DNA from: PFL25 sp046260155
GTDB lineage: Bacteria; Chloroflexota; Anaerolineae; Anaerolineales; UBA4823
DNA: 64,000 nucleotides
NCBI GenBank assembly: GCA_046260155.1
Contig: JBJYXV010000091.1
Span: 53,642 to 117,641 of the forward strand
Reading direction: 5' to 3'
The notes beneath the pieces were generated by a model that was not told the origin of the DNA, did no database searches, and saw only the letters and a program-made list of their open reading frames with translations. Below, in pieces: positions 7,822 through 16,039 of the stretch; within the stretch, counting starts at the first letter, position 1; every line of letters starts with the position of its first letter. The position numbers and the translations under genes are program-made.

Positions 7822-8406
7822 TTAAGTTTGTTCTGATTCCAACCAATACTTACTTCCATCAGAAGATCTATTCAGCAATTTAATCCCAATCAATTCCCGA
7901 CGCAGTGTGGTTGTATCCGCATGGTATTTTTTCAATATCTGGTTGACTTCATATTCGCTGTAGGTGATGCCGGGTTGAAACGATTTGCTGATATGACGTA
8001 AAAGCACATCCAGCTTTTTCCGTTGTGCGGGAATTGTCTTCAGCTGCCCATCAGGGAGAGAATAATCCCTAACCACTTTTTGGTCAAAGGCATCCATATT
8101 AATATCAGACGCCATCGTCGGTAGTGTATCTTTTGATAACAGCTTTTTTGCCATAGTCTCTAAAACCTTATTTTCAAGGTGGTAAATATTGTAATAACTG
8201 GAAGCTTTGGCGCTCACTAGACCAACTTCGGATAACTTTGAAAGATGATGTGATACGGTTGAAGGACGCAGATTTATCATTTCGGATAATTGCTCAACAG
8301 TCAGGTCCTGCTGAGCAAGGAGACCGAGTAATTTCAACCGGTTGGCATCTCCCATCGCCTTAAAGAAGTCCAGAATTTCTTGTGAGTTCAAATCTTTTTC
8401 TACCAT
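7822..8406 (-). CDS. ArsR-type HTH plus DUF2087 regulator (copy 2)
   Basis: A 194-residue transcription factor. Residues 8-80 form an ArsR-like winged helix: ILDFFKAMGDANRLKLLGLL, then LTVEQLSEMINLRPSTVSHHLSKL. The C-terminal DUF2087 domain (about 120-190) has the family pattern Lys-Lys-Leu near an YSEYEVNQILKKYHAD stretch, with TTLRRELIG and YW near the end. No metal-binding Cys cluster of classic ArsR is visible. It follows the paralogous gene at 8412 by 5 nt on the same strand, so the two are one transcript and might form a heterodimer. The ligand is unknown. Confidence 0.88.
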   Translation of the reverse strand: MVEKDLNSQEILDFFKAMGDANRLKLLGLLAQQDLTVEQLSEMINLRPSTVSHHLSKLSEVGLVSAKASSYYNIYHLENKVLETMAKKLLSKDTLPTMASDINMDAFDQKVVRDYSLPDGQLKTIPAQRKKLDVLLRHISKSFQPGITYSEYEVNQILKKYHADTTTLRRELIGIKLLNRSSDGSKYWLESEQT

Positions 8407-8411
8407 CAGGA

Positions 8412-9005
8412 TTACCTGGCACCTTGAGTTTCAGGAGTTATGCGCCAGTAACGGGAACCATCGTTTTCACGTCCCAGGTATCCGTAATCAATCAGATAGC
8501 GCCGCAATGTTGTCGTGTCAGGATGGAATTTTTCTAATATTTCATTGACTTGCTTTTCGTTGTAATCTATGTTTTTCTCGAAAGAGCCAGTGACATACTC
8601 GAGGATGGCAATGATCTTTTTTGATTTTGTAGGAATCATCTTCAAACTGCCATCGTCCCGCGTGTATTGAACAACAATTTTTTTCTGATCCTCTGATAAG
8701 TCATATCCAGACAGGTTAATTGGCTTGCTCGTTTGGGTGAAATACTGGCGATTAAATTGTTCAATTTGATTTGGATTGAAATGATAAAATTGCTGCTCAT
8801 CTCGATGGACAACTTTTACCAGATCTGCTGTTTCCAGGATTTCTAAATGCCGATGGATATCTTTTTGATTCAGTTTTGAAATCTCAGATAATTCAGTCGC
8901 GGAATATTCACCCTGGGAAAGATGTGCGATCAGGGTCAGTCGTTCGCTGTTCAGGACTGCAGCGATTATATTGCTGATGTATTGGTCGGGTGGTGAAGTA
9001 TTCAT
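8412..9005 (-). CDS. ArsR-type HTH plus DUF2087 regulator (copy 1)
   Basis: A 197-residue paralogue of the next gene, with the same order: winged helix (residues 10-85, LTLIAHLSQGEYSATELSEI then IHRHLEILETADLV) and C-terminal DUF2087 (MIPTKSKKIIAILEYV, YNEKQVNEILEKFHPD, TTLRRYLIDYGYL). The recognition helix differs from copy 2 (NQKDIHRHLEIL versus RPSTVSHHLSKL), so the two may read different operators. The start ATG follows AGAGGA. The promoter upstream is strong and lies inside an A+T-rich set of repeated CGATTAT words, suggesting autoregulation. Confidence 0.88.
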   Translation of the reverse strand: MNTSPPDQYISNIIAAVLNSERLTLIAHLSQGEYSATELSEISKLNQKDIHRHLEILETADLVKVVHRDEQQFYHFNPNQIEQFNRQYFTQTSKPINLSGYDLSEDQKKIVVQYTRDDGSLKMIPTKSKKIIAILEYVTGSFEKNIDYNEKQVNEILEKFHPDTTTLRRYLIDYGYLGRENDGSRYWRITPETQGAR

Positions 9006-9013
9006 TTTTCCTC

Positions 9014-9073
9014 TCTTCGAATCAATTCGATAATAATCGAAATGATTTTATGATAATCGTGTTGATTTGTCAA
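9014..9073 (-). promoter_or_regulatory. Promoter and probable operator of the DUF2087 pair
   Basis: Reading the minus strand: TTGACA (9068-9073), a 17-bp spacer, and TAAAAT (9045-9050). The spacer holds CGATTATC and the region just downstream holds TCGATTATTATCGA, nearly palindromic. The whole is bracketed by ATCAA/TTGAT arms. This is the architecture expected for a winged-helix repressor covering the promoter. Confidence 0.65.
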
Positions 9074-9135
9074 GGGGAAAATGAATTACGTTCTTGAACA
9101 TAAAAAAACATGGAAACGGAGTGTAGGGATTCATT

Positions 9136-12018
9136 TCACATGCAGAATTGGCTTAAATACTGCCCGGTATAAGATTTATCTATCCTGCACACCTGCTCTG
9201 GAGTTCCGACTGCGACGATTTCTCCCCCGGCTTCCCCCCCCTCAGGACCCAGATCAATCAAGTAATCTGCAACCTTGATAATATCCAGGTTATGTTCGAT
9301 GATCACGACGCTGTTTCCGGAATCCACCAATCGGTGGAGGACTTCAATCAGTTTGTGAACATCAGCAGCATGAAGACCGACAGAAGGTTCATCCAGGACA
9401 TACAATGTGCTTCCCGTGGAGCGTTTGGAGAGCTCGCGTGACAATTTCACTCGCTGCGCTTCTCCACCGGAGAGAGTTGTTGCTGGTTGTCCAATGCGGA
9501 TATAGCCTAAACCAACATCCTGCAATGTATTGAGTTTGTTGATCATTTTTGGAAATGCACTAAACACTTCTGCAGCGGTATCGACCGTCATATCTAGCAC
9601 ATCAGCGATATTGAAATCCTTAAAGCGCACTTGTAGGGTCTCTCTGTTGTAGCGGGACCCTTGGCAGACATCACAGGGTACATAGACATCCGGCAAGAAC
9701 TGCATCTCGATGCGCAGCTGTCCCTGGCCTTGGCAGGCCTCACAGCGACCCCCACGCACATTGAAGGAGAATCTGCCCATCTTGTATCCACGAATCTTAC
9801 TCTCTGGTAATTCAGCATATAAACTGCGAATTTGGTCAAACAAGCCGGTGTAAGTCCCCGGGTTTGAACGCGGCGTGCGACCAATTGGAGATTGATCGAT
9901 GTTGATGATTTTATCCAGGAACTCGACCCCTTCCAGGTGATCATAATCACCAGGTTGGATGCGTGACCTGTTCAGCTGCTGAGCAAGTGCCTTGTACAGG
10001 ACTTCCACCATCAGGCTTGACTTGCCTGAACCCGATACACCAGTAATGCAAACCAATCTGCCAAGAGGGATATGTACGTCGATATCCTTCAAGTTGTTCT
10101 GGCGAGCACCGATCACCGAAAGAACTTTTCCATTTCCCTGGCGGCGAGTTTCAGGGACTGGAATTTTCATCCTTCCTGTCAAGTACGCAGCAGTCAGAGA
10201 TTCTTTTGATTTTAAGATCTTCTCCAATGGACCTTCTGCTACAACCTCCCCACCCTGTTCGCCTGCACCAGGTCCAAGGTCGAGGATCCAGTCGGCACGG
10301 CGAATGGTACCTTCATCATGTTCGACAACCAGGACTGTATTTCCCATATCACGGAGGCCTTCGAGTGTAGTCAGCAAACGGGAATTATCCCGCGGATGCA
10401 AGCCAATCGATGGTTCATCAAGCACATAAAGCACCCCCATTAATCTAGAGCCAATCTGGGTTGCAAGGCGGATACGTTGTGCCTCACCACCAGACAATGT
10501 TGCTGCCGTGCGGTCCAGGGTCAGGTAATCTAGCCCGACATCCACCAGGAATCCGAGCCGGTCAATGATTTCCTTCAATATTCTCGAAGCGATGACTTGA
10601 TCGCGTTCGGATAATGGCGATTTTTCCCCATTAAGTTTATTGATCCAATTTAAAGTCTGAAGGACAGGTTTTTTCGTTATGCTGATGATATCCTGATCAT
10701 CGACGGTGATCGCTAACGCTTCAGGGCGCAGCCGGGCACCGTGGCAGATCGGACAGGTGCGTTCACTCATGAATTCCGAGATCTTGCTTCGCATGTATTC
10801 TGAGTTTGTTTCATTGTACCTGCGGTGCAGGTTGCTGATCACACCTTCAAAAGGTGTGCGGAAGGTCGCCTGGCGGCCATTCCGATTCTTATAGCGTACA
10901 GTAACCTCTTTACCATTGGTCCCATAGAGAATGATCTGCATCTTTTCTTGAGGGATTGAATCTACCGGAGCTTCAAGATCGATCCGGTACTCTTTTGCGG
11001 CAGCTTCCAGTGTTTGCCAGTAATAACCACCCTCATCACGGGGTCCACTCCACTCGGCGAGCGCAATCGCCCCTTCGTTCAAGGAAATATGTTTATCAGG
11101 AATCAGGAGATCGGGATCAATCTCCAATTTTCCGCCTAAGCCTTGGCACTCGGGACAGGCGCCGTGGGGGGTATTGAATGAGAATGTGCGAGGTTCAATT
11201 TCCGGCAAGCTCACTCCGTGCTCTGGACAGGCGAAGTGTTCAGAGAAATAATATTCCCGGGGTTCAGATTGCTGGGTGATATCAAGAATGATCAAATAAC
11301 CATCGCCGAATTTAAGCGCTGTTTCGATTGAATCAGTCAACCTGGTGCGAAAGCCATTTGATTCTTCTGAATGGTCAGGTTTGTGCAAGATCAACCGGTC
11401 TACAACAGCTTCAATATTATGGTTCTTGTATCGATCCATTGATATTTCTTGTTCAAGCTCGAAAAGTTCTCCATCAACACGTACACGTACAAACCCAGAT
11501 TTCTGAATCTCGTCGATAACAGCCTGGTGGGTCCCTTTGCGACCGCGCACAACTGGTGCGAGAATCAACAAGCGTGATTCTTCTGGCAAATTTCCCACAG
11601 CATCAACGATCTCCTGCGCGGATTGACGCTCCACTTCTCGCCCGCATATCGGACAATGGGGAATACCCACCCTGGCGAAGAGCAAACGCAGATAATCATA
11701 AACCTCAGTGACGGTGCCTACTGTGGAACGAGGGTTGTGGGAAACACCTTTTTGATCGATTGAAACTGCGGGGGAGAGACCTTCAATATAATCGACATCT
11801 GGTTTATCCATCTGGCCAAGAAATTGGCGGGCGTAAGCGGACAGCGATTCAACGTATCGCCTCTGGCCTTCAGCAAAAATCGTATCAAATGCTAAGGATG
11901 ATTTCCCTGATCCAGACAGACCGGTAATTAGGACAAACTTATCGCGCGGGATGTCAACAGTGATATTCTTAAGGTTGTGTTCCCGGGCGCCTGCAACATG
12001 AATATATTTGGAAAACAT
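9136..12018 (-). CDS. uvrA: Excinuclease ABC subunit A
   Basis: The damage-recognition ATPase of nucleotide excision repair, working as a dimer with UvrB. The 960-residue product is full length. Two ABC modules are seen: Walker A GLSGSGKSSL near residue 32 and GVSGSGKSSL near 655, and two signature motifs (TLSGGEAQRIRLATQ and TLSGGEAQRVKLSREL), each followed by YVLDEPS. Zinc-binding Cys pairs occur in CPICGREVERQ, CPICHGARLRPEAL and the CEACQGQG...CDVCQGSR finger. The annotated ATG lies just downstream of an extended -10 promoter. Genes downstream belong to a separate promoter. Confidence 0.97.
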   Translation of the reverse strand: MFSKYIHVAGAREHNLKNITVDIPRDKFVLITGLSGSGKSSLAFDTIFAEGQRRYVESLSAYARQFLGQMDKPDVDYIEGLSPAVSIDQKGVSHNPRSTVGTVTEVYDYLRLLFARVGIPHCPICGREVERQSAQEIVDAVGNLPEESRLLILAPVVRGRKGTHQAVIDEIQKSGFVRVRVDGELFELEQEISMDRYKNHNIEAVVDRLILHKPDHSEESNGFRTRLTDSIETALKFGDGYLIILDITQQSEPREYYFSEHFACPEHGVSLPEIEPRTFSFNTPHGACPECQGLGGKLEIDPDLLIPDKHISLNEGAIALAEWSGPRDEGGYYWQTLEAAAKEYRIDLEAPVDSIPQEKMQIILYGTNGKEVTVRYKNRNGRQATFRTPFEGVISNLHRRYNETNSEYMRSKISEFMSERTCPICHGARLRPEALAITVDDQDIISITKKPVLQTLNWINKLNGEKSPLSERDQVIASRILKEIIDRLGFLVDVGLDYLTLDRTAATLSGGEAQRIRLATQIGSRLMGVLYVLDEPSIGLHPRDNSRLLTTLEGLRDMGNTVLVVEHDEGTIRRADWILDLGPGAGEQGGEVVAEGPLEKILKSKESLTAAYLTGRMKIPVPETRRQGNGKVLSVIGARQNNLKDIDVHIPLGRLVCITGVSGSGKSSLMVEVLYKALAQQLNRSRIQPGDYDHLEGVEFLDKIINIDQSPIGRTPRSNPGTYTGLFDQIRSLYAELPESKIRGYKMGRFSFNVRGGRCEACQGQGQLRIEMQFLPDVYVPCDVCQGSRYNRETLQVRFKDFNIADVLDMTVDTAAEVFSAFPKMINKLNTLQDVGLGYIRIGQPATTLSGGEAQRVKLSRELSKRSTGSTLYVLDEPSVGLHAADVHKLIEVLHRLVDSGNSVVIIEHNLDIIKVADYLIDLGPEGGEAGGEIVAVGTPEQVCRIDKSYTGQYLSQFCM

Positions 12019-12051
12019 AGTTGATCTCTATAAATGGAATAACTCTTATGG

Positions 12052-12110
12052 ATTATAGCACAAAAGTTCTATGTCCGCCTTTGATTACCAGGCAAAACTT
12101 AATTATACCA
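12052..12110 (-). promoter_or_regulatory. uvrA promoters with a LexA-like half-matching box
   Basis: On the minus strand there are two extended -10 elements, TGC-TATAAT (TATAAT at 12052-12057) and TGG-TATAAT (12102-12107). Directly against the first lies GAACTTTTGTGC (12058-12069), one base away from the Gram-positive SOS box GAAC-N4-GTTC. LexA control is an inference only. Confidence 0.45.
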
Positions 12111-12270
12111 GCCAAGCATGCTCATCTTGCCGAGTGTTAAAGCGTCCCGGCAATTGATTTTCTTTCAAATGTGGTGTTGAATGAATTGGGGGGGTAGAAG
12201 TATGTTGAAGGAAATCTTATATTTGGAGAATTTCAAGCAGCATGGACTATAATAATATAGAGGAAAGCTG

Positions 12271-12603
12271 ATGGGTTTATTTAAGAAAATTTCTGAATAT
12301 TTCGAATCATCATCCAATGAGGATCAAGCAGGATACTGGATCTATATGCGCTGCAACAAGTGTCAAGAGCCATTAGCAGTGCGGGTAAATTTGCACCATG
12401 ATTTGAGTGTTGATTATGACGGACCACAGGGTCAAACTTACTTCACCCGCAAGACGGTGGTTGGGAAAACAGGATGCTTTCAAAGGATTGAAATCGAATT
12501 GACTTTCAACCACAAGCGCAAATTGATCAATCGAGAGATCTCGGGCGGTAATTTTATCGACAAGGACGAGTTCCTGGCAAGCGAGATGAGCCAAGAAAGT
12601 TAA
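12271..12603 (+). CDS. Conserved small hypothetical protein with a CxxC
   Basis: A 110-residue soluble protein. The N-terminus MGLFKKISEYF is amphipathic. A CNKC motif sits near residue 30, and a third Cys lies near 69 (KTGCFQRIEI), so metal binding is possible but a full four-Cys site is not seen. The middle is strand-rich and ends in NREISGGNFIDKDEF. ATG 12271 follows GAGGAAAG, and TATAAT (12248-12253) lies 17 nt upstream, giving a short leader and its own promoter. I do not know its function. Coding looks real from the well-placed signals and third-base pattern. Confidence 0.75.
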   Translation: MGLFKKISEYFESSSNEDQAGYWIYMRCNKCQEPLAVRVNLHHDLSVDYDGPQGQTYFTRKTVVGKTGCFQRIEIELTFNHKRKLINREISGGNFIDKDEFLASEMSQES

Positions 12604-12630
12604 GCACATTCTCGAAGGGAAAATAGTCTC

Positions 12631-13038
12631 CTAGGCAATATCCTCATAGAGCTCTACTAGGACCCCATTTGCACTTTTTGGATGGATGAAGGCATACTTC
12701 CTTCCGTCATCTGATGATTGGGGTTTTCCATATATTAGATCGATTCCTTTTTCCTCCAGAGTTGCCAAAACCCCGTCAATGTCTTCGACTTCAATACAGA
12801 TGTGGTGCAATCCCGGTCCATGTTTTGCAAGGTAGCGTGCTATCCCGGATGAATCGCTGGTCGGCTCGACCAATTCGATTTCTAAATCACCAAGCGGGAG
12901 AAAAGCTACCCTGGATTCATGCTGCGGGACATCTCTGATCCTTCCGGATTCAAGACCTAATATATTCCATAAAGAAAGTGAATCTTCGATATGATCAACG
13001 ACAATGGCAATGTGGTTGATTTTCTTTACTTTGATCAT
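12631..13038 (-). CDS. mce: Methylmalonyl-CoA epimerase
   Basis: Interconverts (S)- and (R)-methylmalonyl-CoA so that the mutase can use its product. A 135-residue vicinal-oxygen-chelate protein with two beta-alpha-beta-beta-beta repeats. Metal ligands are visible as NHIAIVV (His near 8), GLHHICIEVEDI (His near 77) and LVELYE (Glu near 131). The start follows the mutase stop by 15 nt on the same strand, so the two form one transcript for propionyl-CoA or odd-chain/branched amino-acid carbon flow to succinyl-CoA. Confidence 0.95.
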   Translation of the reverse strand: MIKVKKINHIAIVVDHIEDSLSLWNILGLESGRIRDVPQHESRVAFLPLGDLEIELVEPTSDSSGIARYLAKHGPGLHHICIEVEDIDGVLATLEEKGIDLIYGKPQSSDDGRKYAFIHPKSANGVLVELYEDIA

Positions 13039-13053
13039 TTGTCTATCATCCTT

Positions 13054-14709
13054 TTATACCCAGTTAGGTGGCTGGTATTCTCCCCAAACCTTCCTCAATA
13101 CTCCGCACAATTCACCTAGAGTGATGTCCATTTCAACGCATTGGATAAACAGCGGTACTAGATTTTCATTTCCTTTGGCGGCTTCTTCCAATCTTGAAAG
13201 CAGGTTGGATACCTGGATTTGGTCACGTTTTGCACGCAGCATCTTCAATCTCTCGCACTGCTCAGCTTCGATGCTGGGATCGACCTGGAGACGTTCTAAT
13301 GCGAGCTGTTCCTCGATTTGAAAGGCATTCACACCGACAATGACCTGCTCCTGCTCTTCAAATTCCCGCTGATATTTGTAAGCAGATTCCTGGATCTCCC
13401 CCTGGATAAATCCTTGTTCAATGGCAGCTAGAGCTCCTCCCAGCTGGTCAATATGCTCAATATATTCCAGTGCCTTGTGCTCTATTTGATCGGTCAGGTA
13501 TTCGACCAGGTAAGAACCTGCCAGTGGATCAATGCTGTCTGCGACGCCAGTCTCGTAGGCAATAATCTGCTGTGTACGTAAAGCCAGGCGGACCGCATTC
13601 TCCGTTGGCAACCAGAGAGCTTCATCCATGCTGTTGGTGTGCAAGGATTGGGTGCCCCCTAAAACGGCTGCCAGAGCTTGAAAGGCGACCCGGACTGCAT
13701 TATTTTCCGGTTGCTGGGCTGTTAAAGTTGATCCACCGGTTTGCGTGTGGAAGCGCAATTTCATCGCCGAAGTATTTTCTGCACCAAATCTCTCCGCCAT
13801 CAAACGAGCCCAAATTCGCCTGGCTGCCCGATATTTGGCAATCTCTTCCAAGAAATTGTTGTGTGCGTTGAAGAAAAATGATATCTGCCTGGCGAATTCA
13901 TCCACGTCAAGACCGGATTTGATGGCAGCCTCGACATATGCAATTGCATTGGCTATCGTGAAGGCTACCTCCTGGACAGCTGTTGAACCAGCTTCTCTGA
14001 TATGGTATCCAGAGATGCTGATCGTATTCCAGCGAGGAATTTCCTGCTCACAAAAGGAGAATACGTCTGTGATCAAACGCATCGAAGGAACCGGAGGAAA
14101 TATGTAGGTTCCCCGAGCAATGTACTCTTTTAATATATCATTCTGGATCGTGCCTCGCAGGTGACCGATTTCAACGCCCTGTTTCTTCCCAACTGCAATG
14201 TACATGGCAAGCAGGATTGCAGCTGGAGCATTAATGGTCATACTGGTTGAAACTTTATCCAAGGGAATCTCACGAAACAAAGTCTCCATGTCATCGAGGC
14301 ATGATATTGCCACCCCGACTTTACCAACTTCCCCATGCGCTAATGGGTCGTCTGAATCGTAGCCAATTTGTGTTGGCAGGTCGAACGCAACTGAAAGACC
14401 GGTTTGTCCTTGTTTCAGCAGGTAGTGGTAGCGCTGGTTTGACTCTTCTGCGGATGCATATCCCGCGTACTGCCGCATCGTCCACAATCGGCCCCGGTAC
14501 ATCGTTGGTTGAACACCGCGCGTGAAGGGGTATCCACCAGGAAATCCAAGCTGCTTTAAATACTCCAGTCGCTGACTTCCAGGAGATAAGATTGCAGGAA
14601 TGGGGATACCTGAAGGGGAATTAAATTCAGTTTTGCGTTCAGGAAATTTTTTTCTTGCAGGTAATAATACTTCCTCTTCCCACCGGTTTTGCTCAGATTC
14701 AAGGGACAT
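13054..14709 (-). CDS. mcmA1: Methylmalonyl-CoA mutase, catalytic (large) subunit
   Basis: Isomerises (R)-methylmalonyl-CoA to succinyl-CoA with adenosylcobalamin. The 551 residues comprise the TIM-barrel substrate domain only: PFTRGVQPTMYRGRLWTMRQ, then GLSVAFDLPTQIGYDSDDP, TQTGGSTLTAQQPENN and YETGVADSIDPLAGSY. The C-terminal cobalamin-binding domain (DxHxxG) is absent, so a separate small subunit must be encoded elsewhere, as in archaeal and other split mutases. The gene is transcribed away from DUF1786 and into mce. Confidence 0.95.
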   Translation of the reverse strand: MSLESEQNRWEEEVLLPARKKFPERKTEFNSPSGIPIPAILSPGSQRLEYLKQLGFPGGYPFTRGVQPTMYRGRLWTMRQYAGYASAEESNQRYHYLLKQGQTGLSVAFDLPTQIGYDSDDPLAHGEVGKVGVAISCLDDMETLFREIPLDKVSTSMTINAPAAILLAMYIAVGKKQGVEIGHLRGTIQNDILKEYIARGTYIFPPVPSMRLITDVFSFCEQEIPRWNTISISGYHIREAGSTAVQEVAFTIANAIAYVEAAIKSGLDVDEFARQISFFFNAHNNFLEEIAKYRAARRIWARLMAERFGAENTSAMKLRFHTQTGGSTLTAQQPENNAVRVAFQALAAVLGGTQSLHTNSMDEALWLPTENAVRLALRTQQIIAYETGVADSIDPLAGSYLVEYLTDQIEHKALEYIEHIDQLGGALAAIEQGFIQGEIQESAYKYQREFEEQEQVIVGVNAFQIEEQLALERLQVDPSIEAEQCERLKMLRAKRDQIQVSNLLSRLEEAAKGNENLVPLFIQCVEMDITLGELCGVLRKVWGEYQPPNWV

Positions 14710-14871
14710 GTTTTACCTCAAGCAAGTTTATTGAGGAAGTATACCGCGATTTGATCCCGGCTTAAACGACCTCGCAATAAAGACATAATCGCTAAAGTAA
14801 ATCCAGATTAATCGTTCATCCAATGATCTTTGTGCTATGATTGCGAGAAACCCTTTGCAAAGTAGATTCTA

Positions 14872-16026
14872 ATGAAAATATTGACCGTAGATATTGGCAC
14901 AGGTACACAAGATATCTATCTGTACGATTCCCGCTTAGATTTAGAAAATGGTTTTAAACTCGTCGTACCCTCTCCGACGATGATGGTCCACCAACAACTG
15001 CAGGCAGCAACCCGTAGAAAAGAAGCGGTCCTTCTAAGCGGTGTGATTATGGGTGGAGGACCCAGTCATTGGGCTGCAGAATCTCATTTGAAGGCAGGCC
15101 TTGAGATTTTTGCTACTCCGCAAGCCGCTCGATCGTTTAATGATGACCTTGATGAGGTCCGGGAGATGGGCATCCAGCTTGTCAGTGCTGATGAGGCGCA
15201 TCAACTGGCAAAGAAAATCACGACGATTGAACTACTTGATTTTGACTATACACGCATCAAACGATCGTTATCGGGTTTCGGGATATCCTTGAAAGACCTG
15301 GCAGCAGTTGGAGTTGCAGTGTTCGATCACGGGGATTCCCCACCAGGATATTCTGATCGTCAGTTCCGTTTTGATTACCTTGATTCTCGTATTCGCCAAG
15401 AAAATCGGCTGAGCGCCTTTGCCTTTCCAGCCGACAAAATACCAGAGATCATGACACGTTTGAAAGCAGTAGTTGCTTCTGCAGAAGACCTGGACGCTCC
15501 CCTCGTGGTAATGGATACAGCTCCGGCAGCGGTCCTGGGAGCGACTCTTGATCTGCGGGTCAAAGAGCGGGAGAGGGTCATGGTCGCCAATGTCGGCAAT
15601 TTCCATACTCTAGCCTTCCGGTTGGGTCCACAGGGTATTGAAGGGGTTTTTGAGCACCATACTGGCTTGATCGATCTCCAAAAATTAGATCATTATCTGG
15701 TTTTATTAGCAGATGGCAGTCTGGCTCATGAAGATATTTTTGAAGATCATGGACATGGCGCATTAATCTATGGCTCTGAGCCATTAATACTCTCGGGTAA
15801 AGATTTTGGCGTGGCAGTCACTGGACCACGTCGCAACATGATGCGCGGTTCAAATTTGCGACCCTATTTTGCAGCACCCTTTGGTGACATGATGATCACC
15901 GGTTGTTTTGGGTTGTTGGCAGCGGTAGGAGATGTATATCCGGATTTGGGCGAGACGATTCATCAATCACTGAAAGGGGCTGGAGGGAGCGGCACACCTC
16001 CCTGGGAGTTAGAATTTGAAGTCTGA
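14872..16026 (+). CDS. DUF1786 family protein, ASKHA-like fold
   Basis: A 384-residue protein of the DUF1786 family (COG4012). The N-terminus MKILTVDIGTGTQDIYLYDS is a phosphate-1 loop like that of sugar kinase/Hsp70 ATPases, and a second glycine loop (VMVANVGNFHTLAF) with GPRRNMMRGSNLRPYFAAPFGDMM near the end fits the same superfamily. Homologues are sometimes loosely called pyruvate-formate-lyase-activating-like; I see no radical SAM CxxxCxxC here. It is followed at once by a homocysteine methyltransferase/MTHFR gene, suggesting a role near one-carbon or corrinoid metabolism. That link is inference. Confidence 0.82.
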   Translation: MKILTVDIGTGTQDIYLYDSRLDLENGFKLVVPSPTMMVHQQLQAATRRKEAVLLSGVIMGGGPSHWAAESHLKAGLEIFATPQAARSFNDDLDEVREMGIQLVSADEAHQLAKKITTIELLDFDYTRIKRSLSGFGISLKDLAAVGVAVFDHGDSPPGYSDRQFRFDYLDSRIRQENRLSAFAFPADKIPEIMTRLKAVVASAEDLDAPLVVMDTAPAAVLGATLDLRVKERERVMVANVGNFHTLAFRLGPQGIEGVFEHHTGLIDLQKLDHYLVLLADGSLAHEDIFEDHGHGALIYGSEPLILSGKDFGVAVTGPRRNMMRGSNLRPYFAAPFGDMMITGCFGLLAAVGDVYPDLGETIHQSLKGAGGSGTPPWELEFEV

Positions 16027-16039
16027 CGAGGTAAATCCA

